Source: Lacicoccus qingdaonensis
GTDB taxonomy: Bacteria > Bacillota > Bacilli > Staphylococcales > Salinicoccaceae
NCBI RefSeq assembly: GCF_900101075.1
Contig: NZ_FNFY01000014.1
Coordinates: forward strand, 1 to 59,992
Direction of reading: 5' to 3'
DNA: 59,992 bases
Each line of letters opens with the position of its first letter. Positions within the stretch are counted from its first letter, which is position 1. The notes beneath the pieces are model-generated. The model did no database searches, was not told where the DNA came from, and saw only the letters and a list, made by a program, of their open reading frames with translations. The position numbers and the translations under genes are program-made. Of this stretch, positions 41,502 through 50,762 are shown piece after piece.

Positions 41502-42257
41502 ATGAAGAGGCTTTTATTTGCAGTCGGTTTTGCGATGGTAATGGTTCTTGGTGCATGCGGCGGGGAAGCGGAATCTGATGCGGTATCATCAGATGAATTG
41601 TCAGAGCAGATTTCACAGCTTGAATCTGATAAAGAACAGCTTGAAGAGGAAGTTGACGGATTACAGGACGAAAATGAGGTGCTGAAATCACAGAGCGGCA
41701 ACGATGATGTTGCAGAAGAACTCGAGATGGAAATCGAAAATATGAAGGAGGAAAATGATGCCCTCCGGTCTGAGATTGAAACCCTGGAAGAGGAAAATAA
41801 TGAAGTCTATGATGAAAACCAGGCGCTCATGAATCAGGTTTCAGACTTGGAAAAAGAATTGTCTTCTGCAGAAACAGAATCTGAGGAACAAGCAGCTGAA
41901 GAGAACGTCGATGATGAAGAAGAGATGGAAACAGCTTCACAAAACGGAGATGTACCAAGAGAGTGGGAGGTGGCTTTGGACAGTGCATACACATATGCTG
42001 AAATCATGTCGATGTCAAAAGCGGGGATTTACGATCAGCTTGTGTCCGAGTATGGAGAGAACTTCCCGCCTGAGGCCGCACAATATGCCATAGACAATAT
42101 AGAATGGGATTGGAAGGCAAATGGACTTGAGTCCGCAGAGACTTACCGCGATATGATGAGCATGTCGAATGCGGCTGTTTATGACCAGCTGGTTTCAGAG
42201 TATGGTGAACAGTTTACAGCTGAAGAAGCTCAGTATGCGGTGGATAATCTGGACTAA
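41502..42257 (+). CDS. Coiled-coil lipoprotein with two Ltp repeats
   Basis: 251 residues. Signal peptide with lipobox LGAC, then a coiled coil of about 110 residues (SQLESDKEQLEEEVDGL ... LRSEIETLEEENNEV), an acidic linker, and two ~43-residue Ltp repeats at the C-terminus (VALDSAYTYAEIMSMSKAGI and the AETYRDMMSMSNAAVYDQL repeat, each ending FxxExAQYAxDN). Ltp repeats are known from a phage lipoprotein of S. thermophilus that blocks DNA entry of other phages, and from many Gram-positive surface lipoproteins. The coiled coil could hold the repeats away from the membrane. Spaced AAAGGAG site before the ATG. Confidence 0.8.
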   Translation: MKRLLFAVGFAMVMVLGACGGEAESDAVSSDELSEQISQLESDKEQLEEEVDGLQDENEVLKSQSGNDDVAEELEMEIENMKEENDALRSEIETLEEENNEVYDENQALMNQVSDLEKELSSAETESEEQAAEENVDDEEEMETASQNGDVPREWEVALDSAYTYAEIMSMSKAGIYDQLVSEYGENFPPEAAQYAIDNIEWDWKANGLESAETYRDMMSMSNAAVYDQLVSEYGEQFTAEEAQYAVDNLD

Positions 42258-42291
42258 TGGGGGATATCGATGAAACTCCGGCATTAACACC

Positions 42292-42320
42292 TTGAATTGT
42301 CGTCCGCACTCTAGTATATT
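42292..42320 (+). promoter_or_regulatory. Promoter of the metK leader
   Basis: TTGAAT (42292-42297), 17-bp spacer, TATATT (42315-42320). Confidence 0.6.
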
Positions 42321-42333
42321 TAATTTAAGTTAT

Positions 42334-42487
42334 CTCTTATCAAGAGCAGGTGGAGGGAGCAGACCCGTCGAAGCCCAGCAACCTCTTTTATTAAAGAAAG
42401 GTGCTAAAGAATGCAGATTATTCTGATCGATAAGGGGAAGAGCGAAGCCTTTTCTCTATGTCAGGGAGAAGGCTTTATTTTGTTTTA
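42334..42487 (+). promoter_or_regulatory. SAM-I riboswitch (S-box) with terminator, controlling metK
   Basis: The aptamer (42334-42437) shows the S-box core: CTTATCAAGAG, GGTGGAGGGA, GTCGAAGCCCAGCAACC, and the closing GATAAG that pairs with CTTATC (P1). The expression platform is a terminator hairpin AAGCCTTTTCTC-loop-GAGAAGGCTT (42445-42475) with ATTTTGTTTT. When SAM is high the terminator forms and metK is shut off. Confidence 0.95.
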
Positions 42488-42523
42488 AGAGATAACGAAT
42501 AACTTAAAGGAGACATATACAGA

Positions 42524-43705
42524 ATGAGTGAAAAGAATTTATTTACATCAGAGTCGGTGACAGAAGGGCATCCGGATAAAATTGCAGACCAGATTTCAGA
42601 CGCGATACTGGATGAAATTATCAAACAGGATAAAGACGCACGGGTTGCCTGTGAAACTGTCGTAAATACAGGGCTTGCAATGATTGTAGGAGAAATCAGC
42701 ACTGAAACTTATGTGGACATTCCTAAAATCGTCAGGGAAACGGTGAAAGGGATCGGCTATATCGATGCAAAATACGGTTATGACTATAAAACGATGTCAG
42801 TATTGACAGGCATTGATGAGCAGTCGGAAGATATCGCAGTCGGCGTGGACAACGCGATAGAGACGAGAACGACGGATGAAATTACGACAGGAGCAGGGGA
42901 CCAGGGGCTGATGTTCGGTTTCGCTTCCAATGAAACTTCTGAATTGATGCCGCTGCCGATATCACTGGCCCACAAATTATCACGCCGGCTATCAGAAGTC
43001 CGGAAAAATGATACATTGAACTATTTGCGTCCTGACGGTAAAACACAGGTCACCGTCGAATACGATGAGAACAATAAAGTGAAGCGTGTGGATACGATCG
43101 TCGTTTCTACACAGCACAGTGAAGATGTATCTACACAGCAGATTTACGATGATCTGCTCGAACATGTCATAGAAGCGGTTGTTCCGGCGGAGCTGCTGGA
43201 CGAAGAGACCAGATACTTCATCAATCCTACAGGCCGCTTTGTGATTGGCGGCCCTCAGGGGGATGCAGGTTTAACAGGCAGAAAAATCATTGTCGACACA
43301 TACGGCGGCTATGCAAGGCACGGCGGCGGCGCTTTCAGCGGCAAAGATCCGACTAAAGTTGACCGCTCTGCTGCATACGCTGCAAGATACATTGCTAAAA
43401 ATATCGTTGCCAGCGGACTTTCTGATAAATGTGAAATCCAGCTTGCATATGCAATCGGGGTCAGTCAGCCTGTATCGATTTCGGTTGACACATTCGGAAC
43501 ATCATCAGTTGAAGAGAACAGAATAGTAGAAGCGATCAGAGCATTGTTCGATCTGTCACCGGACGGTATCATTGAAATGCTTGATCTGAAACGTCCGATT
43601 TATAAGGATACCGCAAGTTACGGACATTTTGGACGTGAAGATATCAGCCTGCCTTGGGAAGCACTGGATAAAGTGGAAAAAATCAAATCATTTTTAAATC
43701 AATAA
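42524..43705 (+). CDS. metK: S-adenosylmethionine synthetase
   Basis: 393 residues. [19 protein letters not shown] near the N-terminus, [12 protein letters not shown] (about 121-132) and [16 protein letters not shown] (about 268) are diagnostic. It makes SAM from methionine and ATP. AAAGGAG precedes the ATG. Expression is under the SAM-I riboswitch just upstream, giving product feedback. Confidence 0.97.
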   Translation: MSEKNLFTSESVTEGHPDKIADQISDAILDEIIKQDKDARVACETVVNTGLAMIVGEISTETYVDIPKIVRETVKGIGYIDAKYGYDYKTMSVLTGIDEQSEDIAVGVDNAIETRTTDEITTGAGDQGLMFGFASNETSELMPLPISLAHKLSRRLSEVRKNDTLNYLRPDGKTQVTVEYDENNKVKRVDTIVVSTQHSEDVSTQQIYDDLLEHVIEAVVPAELLDEETRYFINPTGRFVIGGPQGDAGLTGRKIIVDTYGGYARHGGGAFSGKDPTKVDRSAAYAARYIAKNIVASGLSDKCEIQLAYAIGVSQPVSISVDTFGTSSVEENRIVEAIRALFDLSPDGIIEMLDLKRPIYKDTASYGHFGREDISLPWEALDKVEKIKSFLNQ

Positions 43706-43725
43706 TCAAGAATCAAGACATAAAT

Positions 43726-43758
43726 AAACCCGGAGCAATTCTGCTCCGGGTTTCTAAT
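43726..43758. terminator. Bidirectional terminator between metK and the small lipoprotein gene
   Basis: AAACCCGGAGCA-ATTC-TGCTCCGGGTTT hairpin with T-rich flank on the plus side. Confidence 0.75.
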
Positions 43759-43777
43759 TTTAAATTGGGGTTGAAGA

Positions 43778-44002
43778 TTACATACCTTCGTCTTCTTCCT
43801 CTTCATCTTCTTCTTCGTCATCCATTGCTGGATCTTCTTCTTCATCTTCTTCTTCTTCGTCATCCATCGCTGGATCTTCAGCGCCTTCTTCCATTGCCGG
43901 ATCTTCTGCTGCTGGATCTTCTTCACTTTCTCCGCCGCCGCATGCACCAAGTACCATTACTGATGCAAGGCCGCCTGCCAATAGATATTTTTTAAGTTCC
44001 AT
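43778..44002 (-). CDS. Small acidic lipoprotein (second small member of the family)
   Basis: 74 residues. The signal peptide MELKKYLLAGGLASVMVL with lipobox LGAC differs from the 21848-22060 product at only a few positions. The mature part is an acidic repeat built on EDPAMDDEEE blocks, reaching four partial copies, with no fold expected. Repetitive codons (GAA/GAT) suggest slippage-driven length change. AGGAGG site before the ATG. Function unknown. Confidence 0.72.
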   Translation of the reverse strand: MELKKYLLAGGLASVMVLGACGGGESEEDPAAEDPAMEEGAEDPAMDDEEEEDEEEDPAMDDEEEDEEEEDEGM

Positions 44003-44361
44003 AGTAAAAGCCTCCTAATTAATTTTCCTAATATAATTAATGAGTAACCCTGCTAATTCTTTATCTCTATATAGCAAGTTATAGTAACACTACCCATGTG
44101 TTGATTATTAAAACATATTATATTGAAAAAATTAAATGATATGGTATAAAAATCGGCAAACCAAAAGTGTAATATGTTATTTAAAAAGTCTTTCAAAGCT
44201 GTCATATCAACGATTCTGCCATTTTTATAATATTTAGGATTTTAAGGTGTGAAAATTTGATAAAATAATTCCTTTCTTTTGTATCGATAACTATTCGCAG
44301 TATTGTTATAATATTAGAGGAGAAAGATATCGAAAATACAAACGGAATAGGAGATATGCGT
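44003..44361. other. Intergenic region between the lipoprotein and NERD genes
   Basis: AT-rich with no credible ORF. An extended -10 (TGTTATAAT, about 44303-44312) lies about 50 bp upstream of the NERD gene and is its likely promoter. Nothing else with clear structure is seen. Confidence 0.45.
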
Positions 44362-45267
44362 ATGAACACTGAGATTTTCACAAATCCGATTTTTATAGCT
44401 GTAGCAGCTGTATTATTAATTCTGGTTATTGTATTTCTAGTGTATTATTTCAAACATCGTAATGATATCAATAAAGTTCAGGACTCATACAATGAAGAAA
44501 AACAAAGTCTGATTGATAAATATGAGAATGAACGGGAAGAGGAACATCTGACTCATAAGAAGGAAGTTTCGACTCTCAATGAAAAATACCACAATGATAC
44601 AAACTTACTGAATAACAAGCTTGAAAGTCTGCATCAGTTTACAGTGGACAAGGGAGAGTACCTGACGGATCTGGCGCTGATCCAGTTGAAAGAAAAGCTG
44701 GTCGATGAAGGAAAAATCCGCGATGCCGACATGCTGATATTGTCGAATGTGTATCTTCCAAGCCGCAACTTTACAAACACAAGAAAAATTGATCATCTCG
44801 TACTGACCCGCACAGGTCTGTATCTGATCGATTCAAAATACTGGAGTGGACACATCCTTCACGGCATCAGTGAAAACAATTTTGAAGAACTGCCATATAT
44901 CGAGTCTTTCTTTGAACTGTTGAATTTGGATAAAACTCAGGAACAGACATTGATTTTTGATAAATCAGATCCTGAAAATATATCTGTGAATCACTATAAT
45001 CCGATAATTGACGAGACAAAATTATCTGCGGAGAAACTGAAAAATATATTGAAACTGCAATATGATGTTGTACCTTTGATATACTTCAATCCCAAAGATG
45101 GCGGAAATTATTCAATTGCCAATTACTCTGATGATAATGTCAAAGTGCTGGTCGGTAAAGACGCATTGGAAGAGTTTTTCCTGAAATATATTTTCCACGG
45201 CAGATTCCAGTACACCGTCAAAGACCTGGCAGAAATTGAAGATGCAATTTTAACACTGAATCCATAG
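44362..45267 (+). CDS. Membrane-anchored NERD-domain protein
   Basis: 301 residues. One transmembrane helix (about 8-30), a charged coiled coil (about 40-95), then a nuclease-related (NERD) domain from about 95 with the core TRKIDHLVLTRTGLYLIDSKYWSG. The aspartates and the lysine of this core match restriction-endonuclease-like catalytic positions (D...D-x-K). Function of NERD membrane proteins is not settled; some are linked to plasmids and DNA processing. ATG at 44362 is better spaced from AGGAG than the ATG at 44356. Terminator at 45292-45325. Confidence 0.8.
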   Translation: MNTEIFTNPIFIAVAAVLLILVIVFLVYYFKHRNDINKVQDSYNEEKQSLIDKYENEREEEHLTHKKEVSTLNEKYHNDTNLLNNKLESLHQFTVDKGEYLTDLALIQLKEKLVDEGKIRDADMLILSNVYLPSRNFTNTRKIDHLVLTRTGLYLIDSKYWSGHILHGISENNFEELPYIESFFELLNLDKTQEQTLIFDKSDPENISVNHYNPIIDETKLSAEKLKNILKLQYDVVPLIYFNPKDGGNYSIANYSDDNVKVLVGKDALEEFFLKYIFHGRFQYTVKDLAEIEDAILTLNP

Positions 45268-45289
45268 ATTCATTTTGCTGATTCATCTC

Positions 45290-45325
45290 AATGACCCTAT
45301 ACTTCGTGTATGGGGTTTTATTTTA
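45290..45325 (+). terminator. Terminator of the NERD gene
   Basis: ACCCTATAC-loop-GTATGGGGT (G-T pair) followed by TTTATTTTAT. Confidence 0.7.
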
Positions 45326-45364
45326 TAAAAAATTCTTTACGGAAAAGATACCGGAGGCGGAGTA

Positions 45365-46774
45365 ATGAAGAAAAGAATAGCTGTTATCGGAGGGGGCGTC
45401 GCCGGCAATGCCGTCCTGCACCATATCGTCAATAATACGAATTTTGATACGTCATACAGAATTGATATTTTTGATTCGGAGGATCATATGGGGCGGGGAA
45501 AGCCGTATATCGAAGACAGTGAAGTTCTGCTGCTCAATATACCTTCTGATGAAATGTCGATGACCAATGTCCCTTATAGTTTTGACGAGTGGCTCGTATC
45601 CCGTGGGCTGCCGGTTGAACATTTTAATTCAAGGAAACATTTCGGTGATTATTCTGCCGATATGTTCCGGCGTGCAGCCGTCGCGCATTCAAATGTCCGG
45701 CTGATCAATGATCTGGTGATAGATGTCATATACAACGAGGAGAAGGAAACTTTCGCAGTCATATCCGACTATAAGACGGATGAATATGATGCTGTGTTTC
45801 TGACGACGGGCCAGTTGAGCTACAACGACCCGTATCATTTGAAGGGCATGGATAATTACATCCACAATCCTTACCCTCTCAATCAAAATATTACAGATCC
45901 TGAAGGCTCGGTCGGAGTGATCGGGACCGGATTGTCTGCCATCGACTGTGTGAGATATTTGATGATTGAACAGTCGGCAGATGCAGTTCATTTGTTTTCA
46001 AGAAGCGGCGACATGCCTTCGGTAAGGGGGACAAGTCATGATCTAAATATAAAATACTTTACCGGGGCCGAGGTGGATTCATATATAGAGGATGATATGA
46101 TTTCACTGGATAAAATCATAGAACTTTTCAAAAAGGAGATGGCGGAGCAGGGGGTGGATGAAAAACTGTTCTATCGTCATCCCGAAAGTACTTTGGAAGA
46201 TTTGAAGTTTGACCTGCTCCATGCCGATGCTGTAGGGAAACTGCAATATTTGATCATCGCTGTCAATCCGCTGTTCAGCAGAGTGTTCCCGTACTTTTCA
46301 AAATCGGATAAAAGAAAGTTCATGAAAGAAGTCCATCCGCTGATCGATAAAAATCACTCGCCGATGCCGCCTGAAGTTGCACGTCAGCTGGTCGACTGGG
46401 CCGAAGAGGGCAGAGTGCGCATCATTGACGGCATCGAAGCAGTGGAAACAAACGGACGGTTTGAAGTGAAAACTGACAGGGATGAAACATTCAAGGTGGA
46501 TTATCTGATCAATGCGACAGGTCCGATAAAGGATATTGAACAAGAACCTGCACCTTTAATTGTGAATCTTGTCGACCGTATGTTGATTGCGCCAAGCGAA
46601 CTCGGCGGATTGCTCGTCGATAAACAGCACAGGGTGATCAGCCCGCGATATGGGACGTTGAATCATATGTATGCGATCGGACATCTGACTTTCAGCTCCG
46701 ACTATATGTCAAATACGGTGAATATACTGGTAAAGAATACGAAGCTGATGGTTGAACGGATTATGGAACAATGA
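45365..46774 (+). CDS. FAD/NAD(P)-binding oxidoreductase (FAD-NAD(P)-binding, HI_2-type)
   Basis: 469 residues. The N-terminal dinucleotide fold is RIAVIGGGVAGNAVLHHIV; MGRGKPYIEDSEVLLLNIPSDEMS matches the family whose members start with GRGxAY and LNxP. A second nucleotide-binding motif GSVGVIGTGLSAIDCVRYL lies at about 178-196, and YLINATGP near 380. Relatives are flavin monooxygenase-like proteins of unknown substrate. A GGAGG site precedes the ATG. It is convergent with proline dehydrogenase across a shared terminator. Confidence 0.78.
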   Translation: MKKRIAVIGGGVAGNAVLHHIVNNTNFDTSYRIDIFDSEDHMGRGKPYIEDSEVLLLNIPSDEMSMTNVPYSFDEWLVSRGLPVEHFNSRKHFGDYSADMFRRAAVAHSNVRLINDLVIDVIYNEEKETFAVISDYKTDEYDAVFLTTGQLSYNDPYHLKGMDNYIHNPYPLNQNITDPEGSVGVIGTGLSAIDCVRYLMIEQSADAVHLFSRSGDMPSVRGTSHDLNIKYFTGAEVDSYIEDDMISLDKIIELFKKEMAEQGVDEKLFYRHPESTLEDLKFDLLHADAVGKLQYLIIAVNPLFSRVFPYFSKSDKRKFMKEVHPLIDKNHSPMPPEVARQLVDWAEEGRVRIIDGIEAVETNGRFEVKTDRDETFKVDYLINATGPIKDIEQEPAPLIVNLVDRMLIAPSELGGLLVDKQHRVISPRYGTLNHMYAIGHLTFSSDYMSNTVNILVKNTKLMVERIMEQ

Positions 46775-46775
46775 C

Positions 46776-46816
46776 AAAACCCTGCTGCCGTTTTTTTACG
46801 GACAGCAGGGTTTTAT
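46776..46816. terminator. Bidirectional terminator
   Basis: AAAACCCTGCTG..CG-loop-CG..CAGCAGGGTTTT stem serving the FAD oxidoreductase and proline dehydrogenase genes. Confidence 0.8.
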
Positions 46817-47803
46817 TTACTTTCTGAACAGCTGATAGGCGGCAATCAATGCGGCTGCACCGGCAGCAATGGCTGTGCCGGCCTGGAAACGCTTGTCTTT
46901 TGTAATGCCTTTGACTACAAGGTTGATATTTTGAGGACGCTCTGCGAGACGTCTCATGAAATATGCATACCAGTCGTAGCCGAATGGAACGTAAACGACT
47001 GTATTATATCCACGCTGAACGAGATTTCTCTGATAGTCTTTTCTGAAGCCGTATAACATCTGAAATTCAAACTGATCATTAGGGATATTGTTTTCTTTGA
47101 TGAAATCAATCGTTTCTTCTATTATGTTATGGTCATGCGTCGCAATGGAAGTAAACCCCCTGCCTTCGAGCAGGTGTGTTTTTATGAGTCTCAAATAGGC
47201 GGCATCGATATCTCTTTTATCCTGAAAAGCGACTTCGGGTACTTCTTTGTACGCCCCTTTTACGAGACGGAGTCTCTGGTCCTTATATTTGATGACATCT
47301 TCTCTTGAGCTGAATAAGTATGACTGTATGACAGTCCCGACATTATCAAACTCTTCCAATACGGTATCAATCAGACGGATTGTATCATCGTATGCGGCAT
47401 AGTTTTCCATATCGATATTGACGAACATATCCGCCTGTTTTGCCACGGTCAATATTTCACGTGTATTTTCAAGGCAGAAATCATAGTCGATATGAAGACC
47501 TATTTGAGATAATTTTACTGATGCATGAGCATCCACATTATTCTCATCGATTGCTTTGATCATTTCGATGATGTTGCCTTTTTCCCATAATGCGTCGGAT
47601 TTCTCTGTGATGAATTCACCGAGATTATCAAACGTGACGCTCATACCCTGGTTATTGATGTCTTTAATACGCTCGATCGTGTCTTCCACTTTAATGCCGC
47701 CGACCACTTTATCGGCGCCAAATTTCAAACCAATTTTTTTGGTAGTGTCATTTAAAATTTTGTTCTCTGAAAGATGTATGAAAATATCTCTTAATACTGG
47801 CAT
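46817..47803 (-). CDS. Proline dehydrogenase
   Basis: 328-residue FAD-dependent TIM barrel oxidising proline to pyrroline-5-carboxylate. Motifs: NVDAHASVKLSQIGLH, VNIDMENY, RLRLVKGAYKEVPEVAFQDK, IATHDHN, FEFQMLYGFRKD and the substrate-contacting arginine pair in YFMRRLAERPQN. It ends with a hydrophobic tail (AGTAIAAGAAALIAAYQLF) that could anchor it to the membrane, where electrons pass to menaquinone. AGGAGAG-type site upstream. Confidence 0.92.
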   Translation of the reverse strand: MPVLRDIFIHLSENKILNDTTKKIGLKFGADKVVGGIKVEDTIERIKDINNQGMSVTFDNLGEFITEKSDALWEKGNIIEMIKAIDENNVDAHASVKLSQIGLHIDYDFCLENTREILTVAKQADMFVNIDMENYAAYDDTIRLIDTVLEEFDNVGTVIQSYLFSSREDVIKYKDQRLRLVKGAYKEVPEVAFQDKRDIDAAYLRLIKTHLLEGRGFTSIATHDHNIIEETIDFIKENNIPNDQFEFQMLYGFRKDYQRNLVQRGYNTVVYVPFGYDWYAYFMRRLAERPQNINLVVKGITKDKRFQAGTAIAAGAAALIAAYQLFRK

Positions 47804-47905
47804 AAAACCTCTCCTACTTTAATAATGTTCAACATATATATTGTACCCCTTTATATAAAAGGTAGACAATCATTTTTAGAAAATTATGGATATAATTTGA
47901 ATTTT

Positions 47906-48418
47906 TTAGTCATTGTCATTTTTATAATGTGGAATGTGATTTGTATACGTGTTGTTGATCCTTTCCATTTCACTTATATCCTCGTCCGTTAAGTCTCTTA
48001 CCACTTTTGCCGGTCTTCCAAACGCAAGTGTCTTCGGAGGAATCTTCGTGCCGGGGGTGACCAGACTGCCGGCACCGATGAAAGCACCTTCACCGACCTC
48101 CGCACCGTCGAGAATGGTTGAATCCATTCCTATCAATGCATTATTTCTGAGTGTACAGCTGTGCAGTGTCACTTTGTGGCCGACAGTGACGTAGTCCTCT
48201 ATTATGAGAGGCATATCAGGTGTTTCATGTAAGATCGACAAGTCCTGGATATTGCTATGTTTACCAATTTTGATGGGTGCAATATCGCCGCGTAAAACAC
48301 TGCCGAACCAGATTGAGGCATACTCATCAATGGTTACATCGCCGATTACTGTCGCGTTCGGCGCTACAAAAGAGCTTTCATGTATTTGTGGTGACATTCC
48401 CTTATAATTCAGTTTCAT
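47906..48418 (-). CDS. Gamma-carbonic-anhydrase-like hexapeptide-repeat protein (YtoA/YrdA type)
   Basis: 170 residues forming a left-handed beta helix, seen from the repeated hexapeptide pattern (ATVIGDVTIDEYASIWFGSV, GDIAPIKIGKHSNIQD). Candidate zinc ligands are the three histidines in ILHET, VGHKVTLHSC. ATG at 48418 has AAAGGA eight bases before it, better than the GTG at 48424. B. subtilis YtoA occurs in the same region near ytpA. Catalysis is not established for many members. Confidence 0.85.
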   Translation of the reverse strand: MKLNYKGMSPQIHESSFVAPNATVIGDVTIDEYASIWFGSVLRGDIAPIKIGKHSNIQDLSILHETPDMPLIIEDYVTVGHKVTLHSCTLRNNALIGMDSTILDGAEVGEGAFIGAGSLVTPGTKIPPKTLAFGRPAKVVRDLTDEDISEMERINNTYTNHIPHYKNDND

Positions 48419-48500
48419 TTCCACTATCCTTTCTCCATTTTGTTGTTATAATAATTATATCATAGAGAATTACAAAAGGATTGAAGGAGACTTGCCTTAA

Positions 48501-49301
48501 ATGTGGAAATGGGAAACGGAGTATGAACCGAAAGGGGTCGTTGTCGTCATTCATGATATGCTCGAGCATCATGAGTATTACAACGGTTTAATCAGTCAAT
48601 TGAGAAGTTCAGGCTATCATGTCATTACAGGCGATCTGCCGGGTCACGGCCAGACGACAAGAGTGCACAAGGGGCACATTACCGACTTCTACCAATATGT
48701 GGACAGAGTGCTGGAATGGTTTGAGAAGACGAAGGAATATCATCTGCCGACATTCGTCATCGGCCAGGGGCTCGGCGGGCTGATTGCGCTGGAATTGATT
48801 AAACAGCACAATATAAATATTGACGGTGTCATTCTTTTGAATCCGCTACTGTCATTCAAGCAGTCATTCATGAACAGGAAAAATACATTGATGACCAGTG
48901 TAAGAGCGACGAGTGATGAAACGAAGTTTAACCCGGGCATCAAAATGAAATACTTCACTTCGGATAAAAACTACCTGGAACGTTATGAAAATGATGAATT
49001 ACTTGTCAAAAAAGTGAGCTATCACTGGTATAAGACCGTCATCAACCAGATGAAGAACACTGCAGAAAATATTGATGAGCTCCCTGATGTGCCTGTCATG
49101 GCCATATTCAGCAATGAGAATGAAATCATAGAACCTTTCATCTCATCTAATTATGTTAAAAAATTGATGAGCAGGGAACTTCATGTCATTATGCTGGACA
49201 GTGAAGACCACAGCATATTTCAGCGGGAAGACACTGAAATTCCATACTATTACCTTGAAAGATTCTTTGATTCGCAGCTCTTCAGAATCGGACTTTTATA
49301 A
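48501..49301 (+). CDS. YtpA-like alpha/beta hydrolase lacking the catalytic serine
   Basis: 266 residues aligned by eye with B. subtilis YtpA (lysophospholipase/bacilysocin gene): WKWETEYEPKGVVVVIHDMLEH, GYHVITGDLPGHGQT and YHWYKTVI match. The nucleophile elbow, GHSMGG in YtpA, is GQGLGG here, so the serine is replaced by glycine. The acid-bearing segment (AGDDKLVD in YtpA) reads FSNENEIIE. The late histidine (DSEDHSIF) remains. It is probably non-hydrolytic or works by another mechanism. It lies between the YtoA-like gene and mnmM, a conserved Bacillales neighbourhood. Confidence 0.82.
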   Translation: MWKWETEYEPKGVVVVIHDMLEHHEYYNGLISQLRSSGYHVITGDLPGHGQTTRVHKGHITDFYQYVDRVLEWFEKTKEYHLPTFVIGQGLGGLIALELIKQHNINIDGVILLNPLLSFKQSFMNRKNTLMTSVRATSDETKFNPGIKMKYFTSDKNYLERYENDELLVKKVSYHWYKTVINQMKNTAENIDELPDVPVMAIFSNENEIIEPFISSNYVKKLMSRELHVIMLDSEDHSIFQREDTEIPYYYLERFFDSQLFRIGLL

Positions 49302-49304
49302 AAT

Positions 49305-49349
49305 AAAAACTCATACTGCCGGATTAATTCCCGGCAGTATGAGTTTTTT
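49305..49349. terminator. Bidirectional terminator between the YtpA-like gene and mnmM
   Basis: AAAACTCATACTGCCGG-loop-CCGGCAGTATGAGTTTT, 17-bp perfect stem. Its right arm encodes the last residues of MnmM (THTAGN). Confidence 0.88.
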
Positions 49350-49887
49350 CTATGCAGAAAATGAACGGCGCATTATTCCGCTGGTTGATGAAGCGGTATT
49401 CGAGAACTTTCGCTTCATCCTGGGGCAGGCCGGAGAGGAAATCGTACAGCGCATCTTTTTCCTCTTTGCCATTTGGGTGGCCGTGATAGACGACGATCAC
49501 GATTCTGCCGCCGGGTACGAGAGTGTTGAGTATCCGGGTGACCGCCTTTAAAGTGGATTCACTTCTGGTCGTAATGGATTTATCACCTTTAGGCAGGTAG
49601 CCGAGGTTGAACATTGCCGCTTTCACATTACTGCCTATGTAATCTTCGGCATTGGCATGTGAATCTTGTATGAATTGTATGTTGGTCATGCCCTCAGTCA
49701 GTTTTTTTGCATTATTGACTGCCTCTTCCTGGATATCAAAACTGTATACTTTTCCGGAAGGGCCGGCCAGTTCGGCCATGAATTTTGTGTCATGGCCGTT
49801 GCCGCATGTGGCATCTATCAAAATATCATTTTCTTCTGCGATCTCTTCGATCAGTGATTTTGCCTTTGGAAGAATTCTTTCAAGCAT
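49324..49887 (-). CDS. mnmM: tRNA 5-aminomethyl-2-thiouridine methyltransferase (YtqB/MnmM)
   Basis: 187-residue class I SAM-dependent methyltransferase. Motif I DATCGNGHDTKFMAEL (about 25-40), VYSFDIQEEAV (motif II), FNLGYLPKGDK (motif IV with the NLGYLP signature of the YtqB family) and VIVVYHGH. B. subtilis and S. aureus YtqB proteins complete the mnm5s2U wobble modification. GGAGGTGG-like site before the ATG. Its C-terminal codons sit inside the shared terminator. Confidence 0.9.
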   Translation of the reverse strand: MLERILPKAKSLIEEIAEENDILIDATCGNGHDTKFMAELAGPSGKVYSFDIQEEAVNNAKKLTEGMTNIQFIQDSHANAEDYIGSNVKAAMFNLGYLPKGDKSITTRSESTLKAVTRILNTLVPGGRIVIVVYHGHPNGKEEKDALYDFLSGLPQDEAKVLEYRFINQRNNAPFIFCIEKTHTAGN

Positions 49888-49991
49888 ATGGGGTCCACCT
49901 CTTCTTTATAAATGGATTTTACCATATGCATTGTGTAATGGACATAAGGCATATATCATTTTATGTAACAGGTCAGGAGATGAGGGTAAAT

Positions 49992-50762
49992 ATGATTGAA
50001 GTGCGCAATTTGTCGAAGACATACGGCCATAAGCATGCTGTACGCAATTTGAGTTTTAAAGTGAACGAAGGTGAGCTGTTCGCTTTTCTCGGACCGAACG
50101 GATCGGGTAAATCGACGACGATCAAAATGCTGACGGGTCTTACTGAGAAATCTTCCGGTGATATTGAAATACTCGGGCAACAGCCGGGTATAAACAGTGT
50201 TTCACTAAAAAGGGAATTGAGTTTTGTTCCGGATACGCCGGATATCATGGGGAAACTGACAGGCAAGGAATATCTGGATTTTGTGGCGAGCGTCTATCAA
50301 ATGTCTCAGGAAAATTATGAGGACAAATCTAAAGAGTTGCTGGAACTGTTCGATTTAAGCGGCGCGCTCGGTACATTGGTTGAGGAATATTCCCACGGGA
50401 TGCGTCAGAAGCTTGTAATTACCGGTGCTCTGATGCATGAGCCAAAAGTCATTTTCATGGATGAACCGAACGTCGGGCTTGATCCGAAGAGTAACCGCAA
50501 TTTGAAAAGCTATTTAAAGAAATATGTGGATGACGGCAATACGGTCTTTTTAACGACACATACACTCGGGCTCGCAGAAGAGATTGCCGATCGGATATTG
50601 ATTATTTATGAAGGGGAAGAAAAAGCGACAGGTACACTTTCCGAGCTGAGAACAAAAAGCGGTCTTGTATCCGGTTCACTTGAAGATGTCTTTTTAGCGC
50701 TGATCGGGGAGGAGGAAGTGAATGTTTCCGATTCTGAAAGTCGAGATTCAATCGGCGGTTAA
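49992..50762 (+). CDS. ABC-2 type transporter ATPase
   Basis: 256 residues. Walker A GPNGSGKST, Q-loop region FVPDTPDIMGKLTG, signature EYSHGMRQK (degenerate), Walker B VIFMDEPNVGLDP and switch TTHTLGLAEE. The C-terminus is short. The start at 49992 has GAGGG six bases upstream; the longer frame to 49785 overlaps mnmM antisense and is rejected. It overlaps the permease gene by 41 bp. Exporter of unknown substrate. Confidence 0.87.
   Translation: MIEVRNLSKTYGHKHAVRNLSFKVNEGELFAFLGPNGSGKSTTIKMLTGLTEKSSGDIEILGQQPGINSVSLKRELSFVPDTPDIMGKLTGKEYLDFVASVYQMSQENYEDKSKELLELFDLSGALGTLVEEYSHGMRQKLVITGALMHEPKVIFMDEPNVGLDPKSNRNLKSYLKKYVDDGNTVFLTTHTLGLAEEIADRILIIYEGEEKATGTLSELRTKSGLVSGSLEDVFLALIGEEEVNVSDSESRDSIGG

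Noticed and set aside
49785-49991. N-terminal extension of the ABC ATPase
   Set aside because: The extension overlaps mnmM antisense, lacks family similarity, and a well-spaced GAGGG/ATG exists at 49992 right before MIEVRNLSKTYG.
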